From NCBI GenBank assembly GCA_017544935.1, contig JAFYDF010000040.1, forward strand, positions 1 through 32,104: a stretch of 32,104 nucleotides of DNA, in the 5' to 3' direction. The stretch comes from Clostridia bacterium (GTDB lineage Bacteria; Bacillota; Clostridia; Christensenellales; Aristaeellaceae). Position 1 is the stretch's first letter; each line of letters begins with the position of its first letter. Under the pieces are notes generated by a model. The model was not told the origin of the DNA, searched no databases, and was given only the letters and a program-made list of their open reading frames with translations. Below are positions 16,426-25,200 of this stretch, piece by piece. Both the position numbers and the translations under genes were made by a program.

Positions 16426-17727
16426 TCAGCGTTTGTTCTCGATCGTGGCTGCGCAGGTGATTGTTATGCGCGTGAACAGATACAGAACTACGAAGCTGAT
16501 GATTGCAGACAGGGCGATCATACGTCCGAGTACACCGTATGTGGCATTCTGGAAGATGAACATCAGCAGCAGACCGATGACCAGCAGTGCACCGTATACG
16601 ATGGACAGAAGACGCAGCTTCTGACGGGAGACTGCCTTATAGGCGGGCAGCAAGCTGCGGCCGGAGCGTACGGAAGAGGCGATGCCATTGAATAGCACTA
16701 CCAGACCATACACGAAAGCACATACGCAAAGTGCGATAGCGATGACCGAGAGCAGGGTCATGACCCACTTGACAGACACAGCGATCAGAGAAACAGCCAG
16801 GAAGAAGACTACTACCCAGGCAATCAGCGCCCAAACACCATGCAGGCCGCCGATGCCGCAACGTACGATTAGCCATACACAGACCAACAGCAACACAACA
16901 GCAGCGGCAATGATTACGATGTTGAGCAGGGAACCCATGGCGGGCTCAGCAGCAGCGGTCTCAGACAGAGAGACCTCCACAGGAAGGCTGCCAGTGCGCA
17001 TACAGGCGGTTGCCAGGAATGCACTGGTCCAGTCGCTGGTATTAAAGGCAAGCACGCCATTGGAGGGGGCGGAGAAGTAGGCGTAGCCCAGAGGCTGTCC
17101 ATCCAGCATCAGATAAAGATATGTGCCAGGATTGGATGCGACCAGGTCGGTGATAGCTTTAATGCCTTTGGAATTGAAGAGGACCTGTACCTGATATGTG
17201 TCATTCTCGACATGATAGTAAGCCTGTTTCACATGCTCGCGGTTCAGGACGGCTTCGCCTACATTATTGTTTGAACTGTCATAAATAGCGAAGTAGTATT
17301 CACCAACTTCGGGAATGATGGTAGCGATCAGGCTGTTATAGCTGTCTTCGGGAACGCTCAGTACAATCTGGCCGTCCACAGTTTTTGCGGAGGCATTGCC
17401 CAGAACCATGAGGGCACGATCTTTGATTATGGAAGCAGCTTTCTTGAGATCAGAAGCGGACGCGCCTTCAGCTGTTAGTGTATAGTTAAAACCGCCGCCC
17501 AGTTCAGCGGAGGGACGAACAGCTTCGCGCCAGTTCTCGTTGATGGTGTTCGGGATAAATGCGACCTGACGGTAAAGGGCTTTCTGAACGTCCTGCCCGT
17601 CTTCATGAATGGTGACATACTGGGTATTACGGCCGGCAATGCCAAGCCAGGCACCTACTACGGTTGCACACAGCAGTACAACAAGCGTTACGATGCTGAT
17701 AATCTTGCGAGTAGTATTCTTTTTCAT
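16426..17727 (-). CDS. Divergent SecD-like membrane protein
   Basis: 433 aa with the architecture of SecD, the RND-fold partner of the Sec translocon. TM1 (9-30), a periplasm-side domain with RPSAELGGGFNYTLTAEG (71-88), which resembles SecD DLxGG. Then SDLKKAASIIKDRALMVLGN and QIVLSVPEDS (ferredoxin-like domain), YLYLMLDGQPLGYAYFS, and MRTGSLPVEVSLSE, matching SecD LRxGALPAP. Five further TM helices follow (265-420). In true SecD, TM4 carries the conserved VDANVLIFERI, whose Asp is needed for proton coupling; here the region reads FVYGLVVLFNGI (338-349) with no acid in the helix. No SecF follows. Location before recJ is the usual place for secD-secF in Clostridia, which supports descent. AAGGAG precedes ATG 17727. 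Confidence 0.75.
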   Translation of the reverse strand: MKKNTTRKIISIVTLVVLLCATVVGAWLGIAGRNTQYVTIHEDGQDVQKALYRQVAFIPNTINENWREAVRPSAELGGGFNYTLTAEGASASDLKKAASIIKDRALMVLGNASAKTVDGQIVLSVPEDSYNSLIATIIPEVGEYYFAIYDSSNNNVGEAVLNREHVKQAYYHVENDTYQVQVLFNSKGIKAITDLVASNPGTYLYLMLDGQPLGYAYFSAPSNGVLAFNTSDWTSAFLATACMRTGSLPVEVSLSETAAAEPAMGSLLNIVIIAAAVVLLLVCVWLIVRCGIGGLHGVWALIAWVVVFFLAVSLIAVSVKWVMTLLSVIAIALCVCAFVYGLVVLFNGIASSVRSGRSLLPAYKAVSRQKLRLLSIVYGALLVIGLLLMFIFQNATYGVLGRMIALSAIISFVVLYLFTRITITCAATIENKR

Positions 17728-17783
17728 TATGGATGATTCTCCTTATATTTTCAGATAGTGATTAGGATATGGCCATTGGCTTG

Positions 17784-18086
17784 CTACCCGGCTTTGTTAG
17801 TCAGAGAGAATGCCTGATAAAATACACGGTAATATGGGGCGTCAGGCACTGGTGCATGCCAGACAAACAACGGAACAGGAACGCTTTGCACTGCAGTAAT
17901 ACGCTGAAGAGCAGGTTCCTGTGGCGTGTTCTGTGCCATATCTTCGGAAGGAAGCGCGGTCTGCTGTATGATAGCAGACAGCATAGGAGCGGCGGTGCGC
18001 TGCTCTTCAACGGTCCGTGTAAATAGATGCAGTGCAGCCCACATGCCCAAGGCGAACAACAGGGCAAAAAGCAATCTGCCGCGCAC
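17784..18086 (-). CDS. Small single-span membrane protein, unknown function
   Basis: 100 aa, starting at GTG 18086, seven bases after AGGAGG, with a consensus promoter just upstream. An N-terminal hydrophobic segment (RLLFALLFALGMWAALHLFT, residues 4-23) is a signal anchor or uncleaved signal; the rest is a polar, Pro/Gln-containing extracytoplasmic tail ending in ...VWHAPVPDAPYYRVFYQAFS. I recognise no family. It precedes the SecD-like gene by 56 bases, and could be co-transcribed with it. The good ribosome site and promoter favour a real gene. Confidence 0.6.
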   Translation of the reverse strand: MRGRLLFALLFALGMWAALHLFTRTVEEQRTAAPMLSAIIQQTALPSEDMAQNTPQEPALQRITAVQSVPVPLFVWHAPVPDAPYYRVFYQAFSLTNKAG

Positions 18087-18120
18087 GACGCTCCCTCCTT
18101 TTCTTTATAGAATAAAAAGT

Positions 18121-18149
18121 ATTATACCCTTTGCTTTGGGTTTTGACAA
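18121..18149 (-). promoter_or_regulatory. Sigma-A promoter for the small membrane protein and SecD-like gene
   Basis: On the minus strand, TTGTCA (18149-18144), 17-base spacer, TATAAT (18126-18121). The -35 box directly follows the stop codon of the DnaI-like gene (18150-18152). It marks the boundary between the dnaE block and the secD-like block; I see no terminator between them, so read-through is possible. Confidence 0.78.
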
Positions 18150-19100
18150 CTACCGAATATCACGGCCAAGAAAGTGCAGCGCCTGGCAATGCTGACGGTC
18201 GAGCAATCGTGAGACCACACGCTCGGTATAACGGCGCTTGAGCTCACTCAGGTTCAGGTTGGTGGATAATACGGTACACATTCCGTCATTTTGCCGTTCA
18301 TTAATCAGGTTAAACAGTTCTTCCACAGTTACATTCTCAATCAGCGGTTCCGTGCCAAGATCGTCGATCAGCAACAGCTCCGTTTCGTACAAGTCATCCA
18401 GTTCGCTCTGATCGCGAGAGAAGGTGGCCTTGCGTGCGGTACGGATCAACTGGTTGGCTGTCACACAGAGAGCGGGTACCCCGCGCCTGCGGGCACGCTC
18501 GTGGATACAACGCAGGAGATAAGTCTTGCCAAGCCCACTGCCACCATAGAGCAGGAGCGTTTTCTGTGCGGGATGGGGCAGGGCTTCTGCAAATTCTTCG
18601 CACCTGCGACGAATGACCTGCATCAGCTGACGTTGGGTTACGCCGTTTTCGGAGACTGGTTCTTCTGGAAACACATTCAAATCGAAACGCTCAAAAGTCT
18701 GGTCTTCATCAAAGCCGCCTTCGGCTTCGACCAACTGCGCATATAAGGCTTTAGCACAGCTGCATAATGCTTTTCTGCTGCTGCCGGTAAAACCAGTATC
18801 CTCGCAAAGCGAGCACTGGAACACAGGTTCCAGATAGTCTTCCGGGAAACCGTTTTTGATAAGCTGGGCACGGATTTGAGCATTCCAAGTCTCCACACGC
18901 TCGGGCAGATCGTCTACAACAGGAGTGGAAAAGGCACCATATACACTGCCGAGGACGGCATTGCGGCGTTCTTCCATCAGAGTGCCGACTTCCGGACACT
19001 TGTCCAAGACTTCGCGCAGGCGGCGCTGTTCCTCGCGCTCATCGGCGTCGCGGCGTTCGGCGAGCGTTTGCAATACACGCTGAAAAACCTGCTCATTCAT
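18150..19100 (-). CDS. DnaI/DnaC-like replicative helicase loader ATPase
   Basis: 316 aa. The N-terminal half is helical with a likely zinc site (CSLCEDTGFTGSSRKALCSC; Cys96, Cys99, Cys113, Cys115), as in Bacillus DnaI. The C-terminal AAA+ module has Walker A GGSGLGKT (186-193), Walker B LLLIDDLG (242-249, Asp246/Asp247), sensor-1 VLSTNLNLSEL and an arginine-finger region (RYTERVVSRLLDR). DnaI/DnaC proteins load the hexameric replicative helicase at origins or restart sites. The gene overlaps the DnaD-like gene by 8 bases, so the two primosome proteins are probably made together. The stop is TAG. A less likely alternative is an IstB-like transposition ATPase; no transposase is near. Confidence 0.9.
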   Translation of the reverse strand: MNEQVFQRVLQTLAERRDADEREEQRRLREVLDKCPEVGTLMEERRNAVLGSVYGAFSTPVVDDLPERVETWNAQIRAQLIKNGFPEDYLEPVFQCSLCEDTGFTGSSRKALCSCAKALYAQLVEAEGGFDEDQTFERFDLNVFPEEPVSENGVTQRQLMQVIRRRCEEFAEALPHPAQKTLLLYGGSGLGKTYLLRCIHERARRRGVPALCVTANQLIRTARKATFSRDQSELDDLYETELLLIDDLGTEPLIENVTVEELFNLINERQNDGMCTVLSTNLNLSELKRRYTERVVSRLLDRQHCQALHFLGRDIR

Positions 19101-20556
19101 TTTCTTTCGATGCCTCCTCTAACAGATTGACGGCACGGCGTTCTAACTCTTCTTCACTGTAGTCACGCTGTGTATACTGCTGAGCGCTGACCTGCCGTCC
19201 GGCCGTCGGGCGTGTGCGCTTCTTCGCGGCTTGTCCGGGTTCTTTTACACCTTCTTCATGCCAGGTCTGCAATATTTTATTTATGTATGGCAGTGGTTGC
19301 TCGGCTTCACGTGCCTGCTCGGCAGCCAGAATCAGCATCCCCTCATCAAAGCCCCATTCGTCTGTCCAGCGACGGTAGAGTTCGCGGTCTTTCTTGGTAG
19401 GCGTGCGACGATGGCCAAGCGCTTCAAAGACGCGGTTTAACCCAGCGTTGGCAGCCGCGATTCCATCGAGGACAGGGCGTGCATCTTCAGCACTGCTGAT
19501 ACCGCGCAGACGAAGACCTTCCAGCCAGCGTTCGACACTGTCCAGACGGCCTCCAGTCTTGTGCACTTCCCGAGCTACAAGTAATATTAGTTCCGGTTCA
19601 TACTCGGCACAGAGACGAGCATACTCGCCGCGGACCATATCATCTGCACTGCGCAGTCCGAGCGAGCGCGCAAAGGCAGCAGCTGCTTCTCCGATTTCCT
19701 TTTCTGCTGCCAGATGACTGCGCATCTGTGCACCAGTGCGAGGAGCCTCGCCATGCTTTTCGCCACGGCGGCGGATACCGCCAAGAATACCGTCAAGATA
19801 AGCAAAAGTCGGCTCACCCTTGGTGGTTTCACTGCAGGCATCAAGTATGGCCTCGGGCGTATACTGCCATTCGTCCAGCCATTTTTGATACAGGTTCATT
19901 TCGTCCAGACTGGGGGTACGGCGCTTGCCAAGGCGCGCCAGGACGTTCTTCGTACCGTCCTGTACCGCGCGGGAATGCACGAAAAAGGCTTCGGCATCCT
20001 CGACTGTAACGGCATTTTCCTCTTTCATGCGCATGGCGATGCGCTGCGCGTCCGTGAACTTGAAATGGATGCGATGGCTTTCTATCATATGCGAGAGGAG
20101 CATCAGTACGACTTCCTGCGGCAGGCCGACATCCTGAACCCATTCCCAGGCAAGGGCGATTTCCGCCGGACGGATTTTGCGCCGATCACCAAAGAGTGCA
20201 TATACATCCTCGGAAAAGGCGACATAGGCAGAATCTGCATCCAGCCCATGGCCGCCGGAAAAAGAAAGCAGGGCGGCGCTGCGGACACAGTATTCACGCG
20301 GCTCATCGCTCAGGCGTACGAGCAAGCGGCGACGTTCCCAGTAACGTAGGGCAGCTTCTACCTCGCTTTCAGCAAGAGAAAGCTCCTGCGCAAGGGCAGC
20401 AGGGCTGCTGTCGGATCCGGGCGTCTGTGATAATAGCAGTGCATACAGATAGACCTTGACATAATCGCCCTTTGCAGCGGGCAAATAATCGCTGACGAAC
20501 AGGCGCTCCAGAGGCAGTGTGCTGTAGCGAAGGGCATCCTCATCGGGCTTGAACAT
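19093..20556 (-). CDS. DnaD/DnaB-like primosome protein with duplicated C-terminal domain
   Basis: 487 aa. An N-terminal winged-helix-like part (about 1-100; KVYLYALLLSQ ... LAQELSLAESEVEAALRYWE) fits the DnaD/DnaB DDBH1 region. The DDBH2 (DnaD domain) signature occurs twice: VLARLGKRRTPSLDEMNLYQ continuing KWLDEWQYT (about 205-262), and VFEALGHRRTPTKKDRELYR continuing RWTDEWGFD (about 376-433), ending in AYLDGILGGI and PYINKILQTW. The second corresponds to the YxxxIxxxW ssDNA-binding motif. A basic tail follows (KKRTRPTAGRQ). DnaD and DnaB remodel DNA and help load helicase in Firmicutes. The start is 5 bases after the tlyA stop. Duplicated DDBH2 domains are the structure of Bacillus DnaB in part, so either name could apply. 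Confidence 0.85.
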   Translation of the reverse strand: MFKPDEDALRYSTLPLERLFVSDYLPAAKGDYVKVYLYALLLSQTPGSDSSPAALAQELSLAESEVEAALRYWERRRLLVRLSDEPREYCVRSAALLSFSGGHGLDADSAYVAFSEDVYALFGDRRKIRPAEIALAWEWVQDVGLPQEVVLMLLSHMIESHRIHFKFTDAQRIAMRMKEENAVTVEDAEAFFVHSRAVQDGTKNVLARLGKRRTPSLDEMNLYQKWLDEWQYTPEAILDACSETTKGEPTFAYLDGILGGIRRRGEKHGEAPRTGAQMRSHLAAEKEIGEAAAAFARSLGLRSADDMVRGEYARLCAEYEPELILLVAREVHKTGGRLDSVERWLEGLRLRGISSAEDARPVLDGIAAANAGLNRVFEALGHRRTPTKKDRELYRRWTDEWGFDEGMLILAAEQAREAEQPLPYINKILQTWHEEGVKEPGQAAKKRTRPTAGRQVSAQQYTQRDYSEEELERRAVNLLEEASKENE

Positions 20557-20561
20557 GTTTT

Positions 20562-21392
20562 CTACCTTCTCTTCTCATATTCCGTCAAGGCAAGCGCGCG
20601 CTCGACGGCAATGGCTGCGGCTTTGTCCAGGCCGGGCACGGATCCGCTGCCGCTGCCCAGCAGGATGTGCAGGAAAAACTCTCGTGTTCCCGCGTTGCCT
20701 GTGACGGGGGAATGCGTGACGTTCAGCACCCTGGTTTCAGGTAAAGCGCTGAGCTTATCGATCAATCCCAGCAATACGGGTACATAAGCATTGTCAGGCA
20801 GGATGCCGCTACGGCGTGCGGCAGCGTCTTCTGTCTCAAAAAGCGGCTTGACCAGGCAGACTAGTTCACCTTGTCCGTGAAGTACAGCGGAAAAAGCCGG
20901 TACTCCGCGGAGAAGCGAGAGGTAGCTCAGGTCTACTGACCCTAGCGTAGGCCGAGGCTCGAGTGACAGCAGCTTCTCGTCTGAAATGTTTGTGCGTTCC
21001 AGATTGATCACGCGCGGGTCCTGCCGTAATGAACCCATTAGCTGGCCATAGCCTACGTCTACCGCATATACGCATGCAGCGCCTGCTTTGAGCAGACAAT
21101 CGGTAAAACCGCCGGTAGAAGCGCCTGCGTCAATACAAATGCGGTCTTTTACGGAAACACCGAAATCGTGCAGTGCGCCTTCCAGCTTCAGGCCACCTTT
21201 GGCGACATAGGGCAGTTCCTGTCCGCGTACACGCAGTGGGGCACTTTCACTTAGTTGCTCCGCAGCGCCGGTTATACGGCGGGTATCGCTGTATACTTCG
21301 CCGGCCATCAGTGCAGCACGCGCGGCTTTTTCATCGGAAAACAGCCCGCGTTCCAGCAACAAGTCAAGCACTCTGCGCTTCTTCGTTGCCAT
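20562..21392 (-). CDS. tlyA: TlyA-family rRNA 2'-O-methyltransferase
   Basis: 276 aa. An S4 RNA-binding domain (1-65; RRVLDLLLERGLFSDEKAAR) precedes an FtsJ-type SAM methyltransferase. Motifs: VAKGGLKLEGALHDFGV, CIDAGASTGGFTDCLLKAGA (SAM site), VYAVDVGYGQLMGSLRQDPR and NLERTNIS. Mycobacterial TlyA 2'-O-methylates 16S and 23S rRNA; in Firmicutes the role is inferred from homology. I place the start at ATG 21392 (AAGGAG seven bases upstream); the longer in-frame extension to 21686 reads across the kinase gene and is not coding. It overlaps the 3' end of the kinase gene by 29 bases. It ends in TAG. Confidence 0.93.
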   Translation of the reverse strand: MATKKRRVLDLLLERGLFSDEKAARAALMAGEVYSDTRRITGAAEQLSESAPLRVRGQELPYVAKGGLKLEGALHDFGVSVKDRICIDAGASTGGFTDCLLKAGAACVYAVDVGYGQLMGSLRQDPRVINLERTNISDEKLLSLEPRPTLGSVDLSYLSLLRGVPAFSAVLHGQGELVCLVKPLFETEDAAARRSGILPDNAYVPVLLGLIDKLSALPETRVLNVTHSPVTGNAGTREFFLHILLGSGSGSVPGLDKAAAIAVERALALTEYEKRR

Positions 21393-22251
21393 TGCGGAGC
21401 TCCTTTCCCTGCGGCAGCAGGCCAGAAAAAACGGTACGGTTTTCATCACTGGTGACATGAATATCACCGCCATAGCGTTCCAGAGTACGGCGCACGATAT
21501 AGAGCCCCATACCACGGCCTTCGCCGTGGCTTGAAACACCGGGTTCGAAGATGCGTTCCAGATTATCTGCAGGGATGGCAGGCCCATTGTTGGCAATCGA
21601 GAAAGCATAACCGTGCGCGTCAGAATGCAGCATGATGCGCAGCTGACGGTCGGAAACGCTCTCGAGCGCATCCAGTGCGTTGTCAATCAGATTGGACAAT
21701 ACTCGGCAGAACTCCCAGGCAGGCATGGTCAGGTTCTTCCATGAACCGGATGCATCCACTTCGGCGAGTACACCCGCGTTTTCGCATTCAGCAAGTTTGG
21801 CGCGGAGCAGCGCGTTGAGTGCAGGACTGTCAGTACGCAGTGCACGGGATACGCTCTGCATATCGCCATATACCTTTTCAATATAGTCTCCGGCCTCTTT
21901 GTATTCTTCCATCTCAATCAGTGAATAGACCACCTGAAGATGGTTGAGAAAGTCGTGGCGCTGAGCACGAAGCGCGCGGTTGAGGTCGTCCATCTGGTTG
22001 ACCATGTCACCCAACGCATCTGCTTCCTCACTTTTACGCCGTGCGGCGAGTGCCTCGCGAATGTCTATGATTGCACCTACTGTGACGAGGCCGGAAATGA
22101 TGAAGGTGATCACAGCCTGTGAATGCCGGTGCTCAAGATACAGCATAACAGCCAGTGTCCATACAGCTATGATCTGTACTGCATTGACAATCACTGCATA
22201 CAGTGCGCTTCGCCGCACATCAAGGCCGCGTCCTCCGGCAGGGATCTTCAT
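21364..22251 (-). CDS. Orphan Spo0B-type sensor histidine kinase
   Basis: 295 aa. Two N-terminal TM helices (about 16-38 and 46-64) are followed by a Spo0B-type dimerisation helix with RHDFLNHLQVVYSLIEMEEY (98-117), where His99 is the phosphorylation site. The GHKL ATPase domain has NLIDNALDAL (N box, 187-196), IANNGPAIP (G1) and GEGRGMGLYIVRRTL (G2, 243-257). There is no extracellular sensor domain of note and no response regulator gene beside it. It sits inside the dnaE-tlyA-dnaD-dnaI operon (ATGA overlap with the dnaE stop), which would link its expression to replication genes. The partner and signal are unknown. Confidence 0.9.
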   Translation of the reverse strand: MKIPAGGRGLDVRRSALYAVIVNAVQIIAVWTLAVMLYLEHRHSQAVITFIISGLVTVGAIIDIREALAARRKSEEADALGDMVNQMDDLNRALRAQRHDFLNHLQVVYSLIEMEEYKEAGDYIEKVYGDMQSVSRALRTDSPALNALLRAKLAECENAGVLAEVDASGSWKNLTMPAWEFCRVLSNLIDNALDALESVSDRQLRIMLHSDAHGYAFSIANNGPAIPADNLERIFEPGVSSHGEGRGMGLYIVRRTLERYGGDIHVTSDENRTVFSGLLPQGKELRNGNEEAQSA

Positions 22252-25200
22252 TGTCTTCCAACCTCCCTGCGCTTGTCGACGATGCGCATGTCGGCCATCG
22301 GCAGCAGCGCCGAGAGTGATTCCTGTGCGGCGCTCGGATCATCGCACCAGCATTCGGCGGGAGCCAACAGCGTGATGCCTTCATCGGGAAGATTGATATA
22401 TACCGGTACACCGCCTGGCTGCTGCCGAAGTACCTGCTGGATATCATCCAGCTGCTCCCGGCGCATACGCAGGTATAACTTAACGGGCGCGCGGCGCGCA
22501 CGCTCGGCATCAGTCAGAGGTTCAGCTTCCAGGATCTCAGAGCTGCCGGACTGCAAAGGTTCGGCGCTGTCCACCAGCAGCTTGGTATCCTCATCCTCAC
22601 GTACACTCAGGTGCCCGCGCAGGACCACAGAAGCATCTTCTGTCAGAATGTTGTGATAACGTTCCCATACACGGGGGAAGACCAGACATTCAATCTGCCC
22701 GGTCAGATCCTCCAGGGTAACAAAGCCCATCAGATCGCCTTTTTTGGTGGCTTTGGGGCGGGCGGCGGCTATAATGCCGCCCATAGTGACGGCAGCGCCG
22801 TCGTCATTCAGACCGCCGTCCGGGCGATCTTTCAGTTCCTGCACCCAGGCGGTATTGCATTTGAACTTTTCGAGCTGTTCGCGGTATTCATCCAGCGGAT
22901 GACCGGAAACGTACACACCGGTCATTTCCTTTTCCATCTCCAGGAGCTGACGATGGCTGTACTCTCCCACGGCAGGGTACTCATCAGGAGCCATGATGGT
23001 AGCGGCGGGCTGGCCCAGATCAAACAGGCTGATCTGTCCGGCTACATTCTGTTTGCGTTTATCCGCATTGGCATCCATGGCCTGTGCGTATACACTGATG
23101 CATTGCAGACGTGTTGCGCCCAATCCGTCAAAGCAGCCGGCCGTGATCAGACTTTCCACACAGCGCTTGTTGACGGCTTCACTGTCAATGCGCCGGCAGA
23201 AATCAAACACGTCGCGATAAGGCCCGCTCATCGTACGTTCAGCTACAATGGCATCCACAGCGGCGTTGCCCACGTTTTTAACTCCGCTCATGCCCATGCG
23301 TACGCACTTTATACCCATGTCATTGGTTTCAACCGTAAAGCGCCGCGCTGAATGGTTGATGCTGGGGGAGAGCACCGGAATGCCTTTGGTGCGGCAATAC
23401 TGGATATAACCGGCAATCTTGGTAGAGTTGCCAACTACACTGTTCATCATTGCGGCCATGAATTCAGCCGGATAGTAATATTTCAGCCAGGCTGTCTCTA
23501 CGGCGACTACAGCATAACAGGCGGCATGTGCCTTGTTGAATGCATAGCTGGCGAAAGCGGTCATTTCATCAAAAATCTTTTCTGCGACTTCCGCGGGCAC
23601 GCCGTTCGCTATGGCTCCGGCGACACCTTCCTCTGGCGAGCCGTACACGAAGTTGCGGCGTTCCTTGGCCATGACATCATGCTTCTTCTTGGCCATGGCA
23701 CGGCGCACCAGATCGCTTCGGCCGTAGGAATATCCTGCCAGATCACGTACGATCTGCATGACCTGTTCCTGATAGACCATGCACCCGTAAGTAACATCCA
23801 GGATGGGTTTGAGCAATGGCGTTTCGTAATGCACGCTGGAAAGGTCGCGCTTTCCGGCGATATAGCGGGGGATAGATTCCATGGGGCCCGGCCGGTAAAG
23901 ACTGATTGCAGCGATGACGTCCTCAAAGGTCTCGGGCTGCATATTAGTCAGGAAAGCACGCATACCTCCGCCTTCAAGCTGGAACACGCCGTCAGTATCT
24001 CCCTGGGAGATCATGGCGTATACAGCCGGATCATCCAACGGTATCTCTTCCGGTTTCATATCGATTCCCTGTGAACGCATGAGGTCAAGCGTATCACGGA
24101 TGACTGTCAGAGTACGCAGACCGAGAAAGTCCATTTTCAGCAGGCCCAGTTTCTCAATGATACCCATGGGAAACTGGGTCGTGATCACATCATCATTAGT
24201 CTGGAGCGGTACGAAATGCACGGCGGGCTCACCGGTGATGAGAACGCCTGCGGCATGAGTGGAAGCGTGACGCGGCATACCTTCAAGTTTGAGAGAGATG
24301 TCCAGGAGCCGACGCACACGCGGGTCATTCTCAGCCTCGCCGCGCAGTTCACTGCTGACGGAGAGCGCTTTTTCGAGCGTCATGCCCAGCTCGGTGGGGA
24401 TCATTTTGGCAATGCGGTCGGTTTCATTGTAACTGTATCCCATTACCCGGCCGACATCACGGATCACGCCACGTGCAGCCATCGTACCGAAAGTGATGAT
24501 CTGACACACATGATCCTGGCCATACTTACGGGCGACATAATTGATAACTTCCTGGCGGCGTTCATAGCAAAAGTCCATGTCGATATCGGGCATGCTGACG
24601 CGCTCAGGGTTGAGGAAGCGTTCAAAAGTCAGGTTATAGCGGATAGGATCAAGCTGCGTAATATTCAGGCAGTATGCCACGATGCTCGCAGCACCGCTGC
24701 CTCGGCCGGGCCCGACCATGATGCCATTGTCTTTGGCAAACTTTACGAAGTCCCAGACAATAAGGAAATAATCCACATAACCCATCTGCGCAATGACGCC
24801 CAGCTCATATTCCATACGTTCATGCGCTACGGCATCATCACTTGCATAACGTTCAGCCAGGCCTTCCTCGACCAGACGGCGAAGCATCTGCAGAGCCGTT
24901 TGACCTTCCGGTACGGGGAAGTGCGGCAGGTGTACGGTATGAAAATCAAAATCAACATGGCAGCGCATGGCGATCTCATATGCGCGGTCCACAGCCTCCG
25001 GATATCCGGGGAAAACGGCGCGCATTTCAGATTCGCTCTTTACATACAGCTCATCGCTTTCCATGCGCATGCGGTCAGTATCGTCAAGCGTTTTGCCTGT
25101 CTGGATGCACATTAGCACATCCTGCATTTCACTATCTTCACGAGTCAGATAATGGCAGTCATTAGTGGCTACAAGAGGAATACCTGTACGGTTGCTGACT

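Noticed and set aside
18150..19100. IstB-type transposition helper (mobile element)
   Set aside because: IstB and DnaC/DnaI share the ATPase fold, but the Cys-rich N terminus and the overlap with a DnaD-like gene favour a helicase loader, and no transposase or inverted repeats are nearby.
23352..24074. Plus-strand frames opposite dnaE, tlyA and rel (several above 200 codons)
   Set aside because: These are long only because the dnaE codon usage leaves the antisense frame open; no ribosome sites or known motifs.
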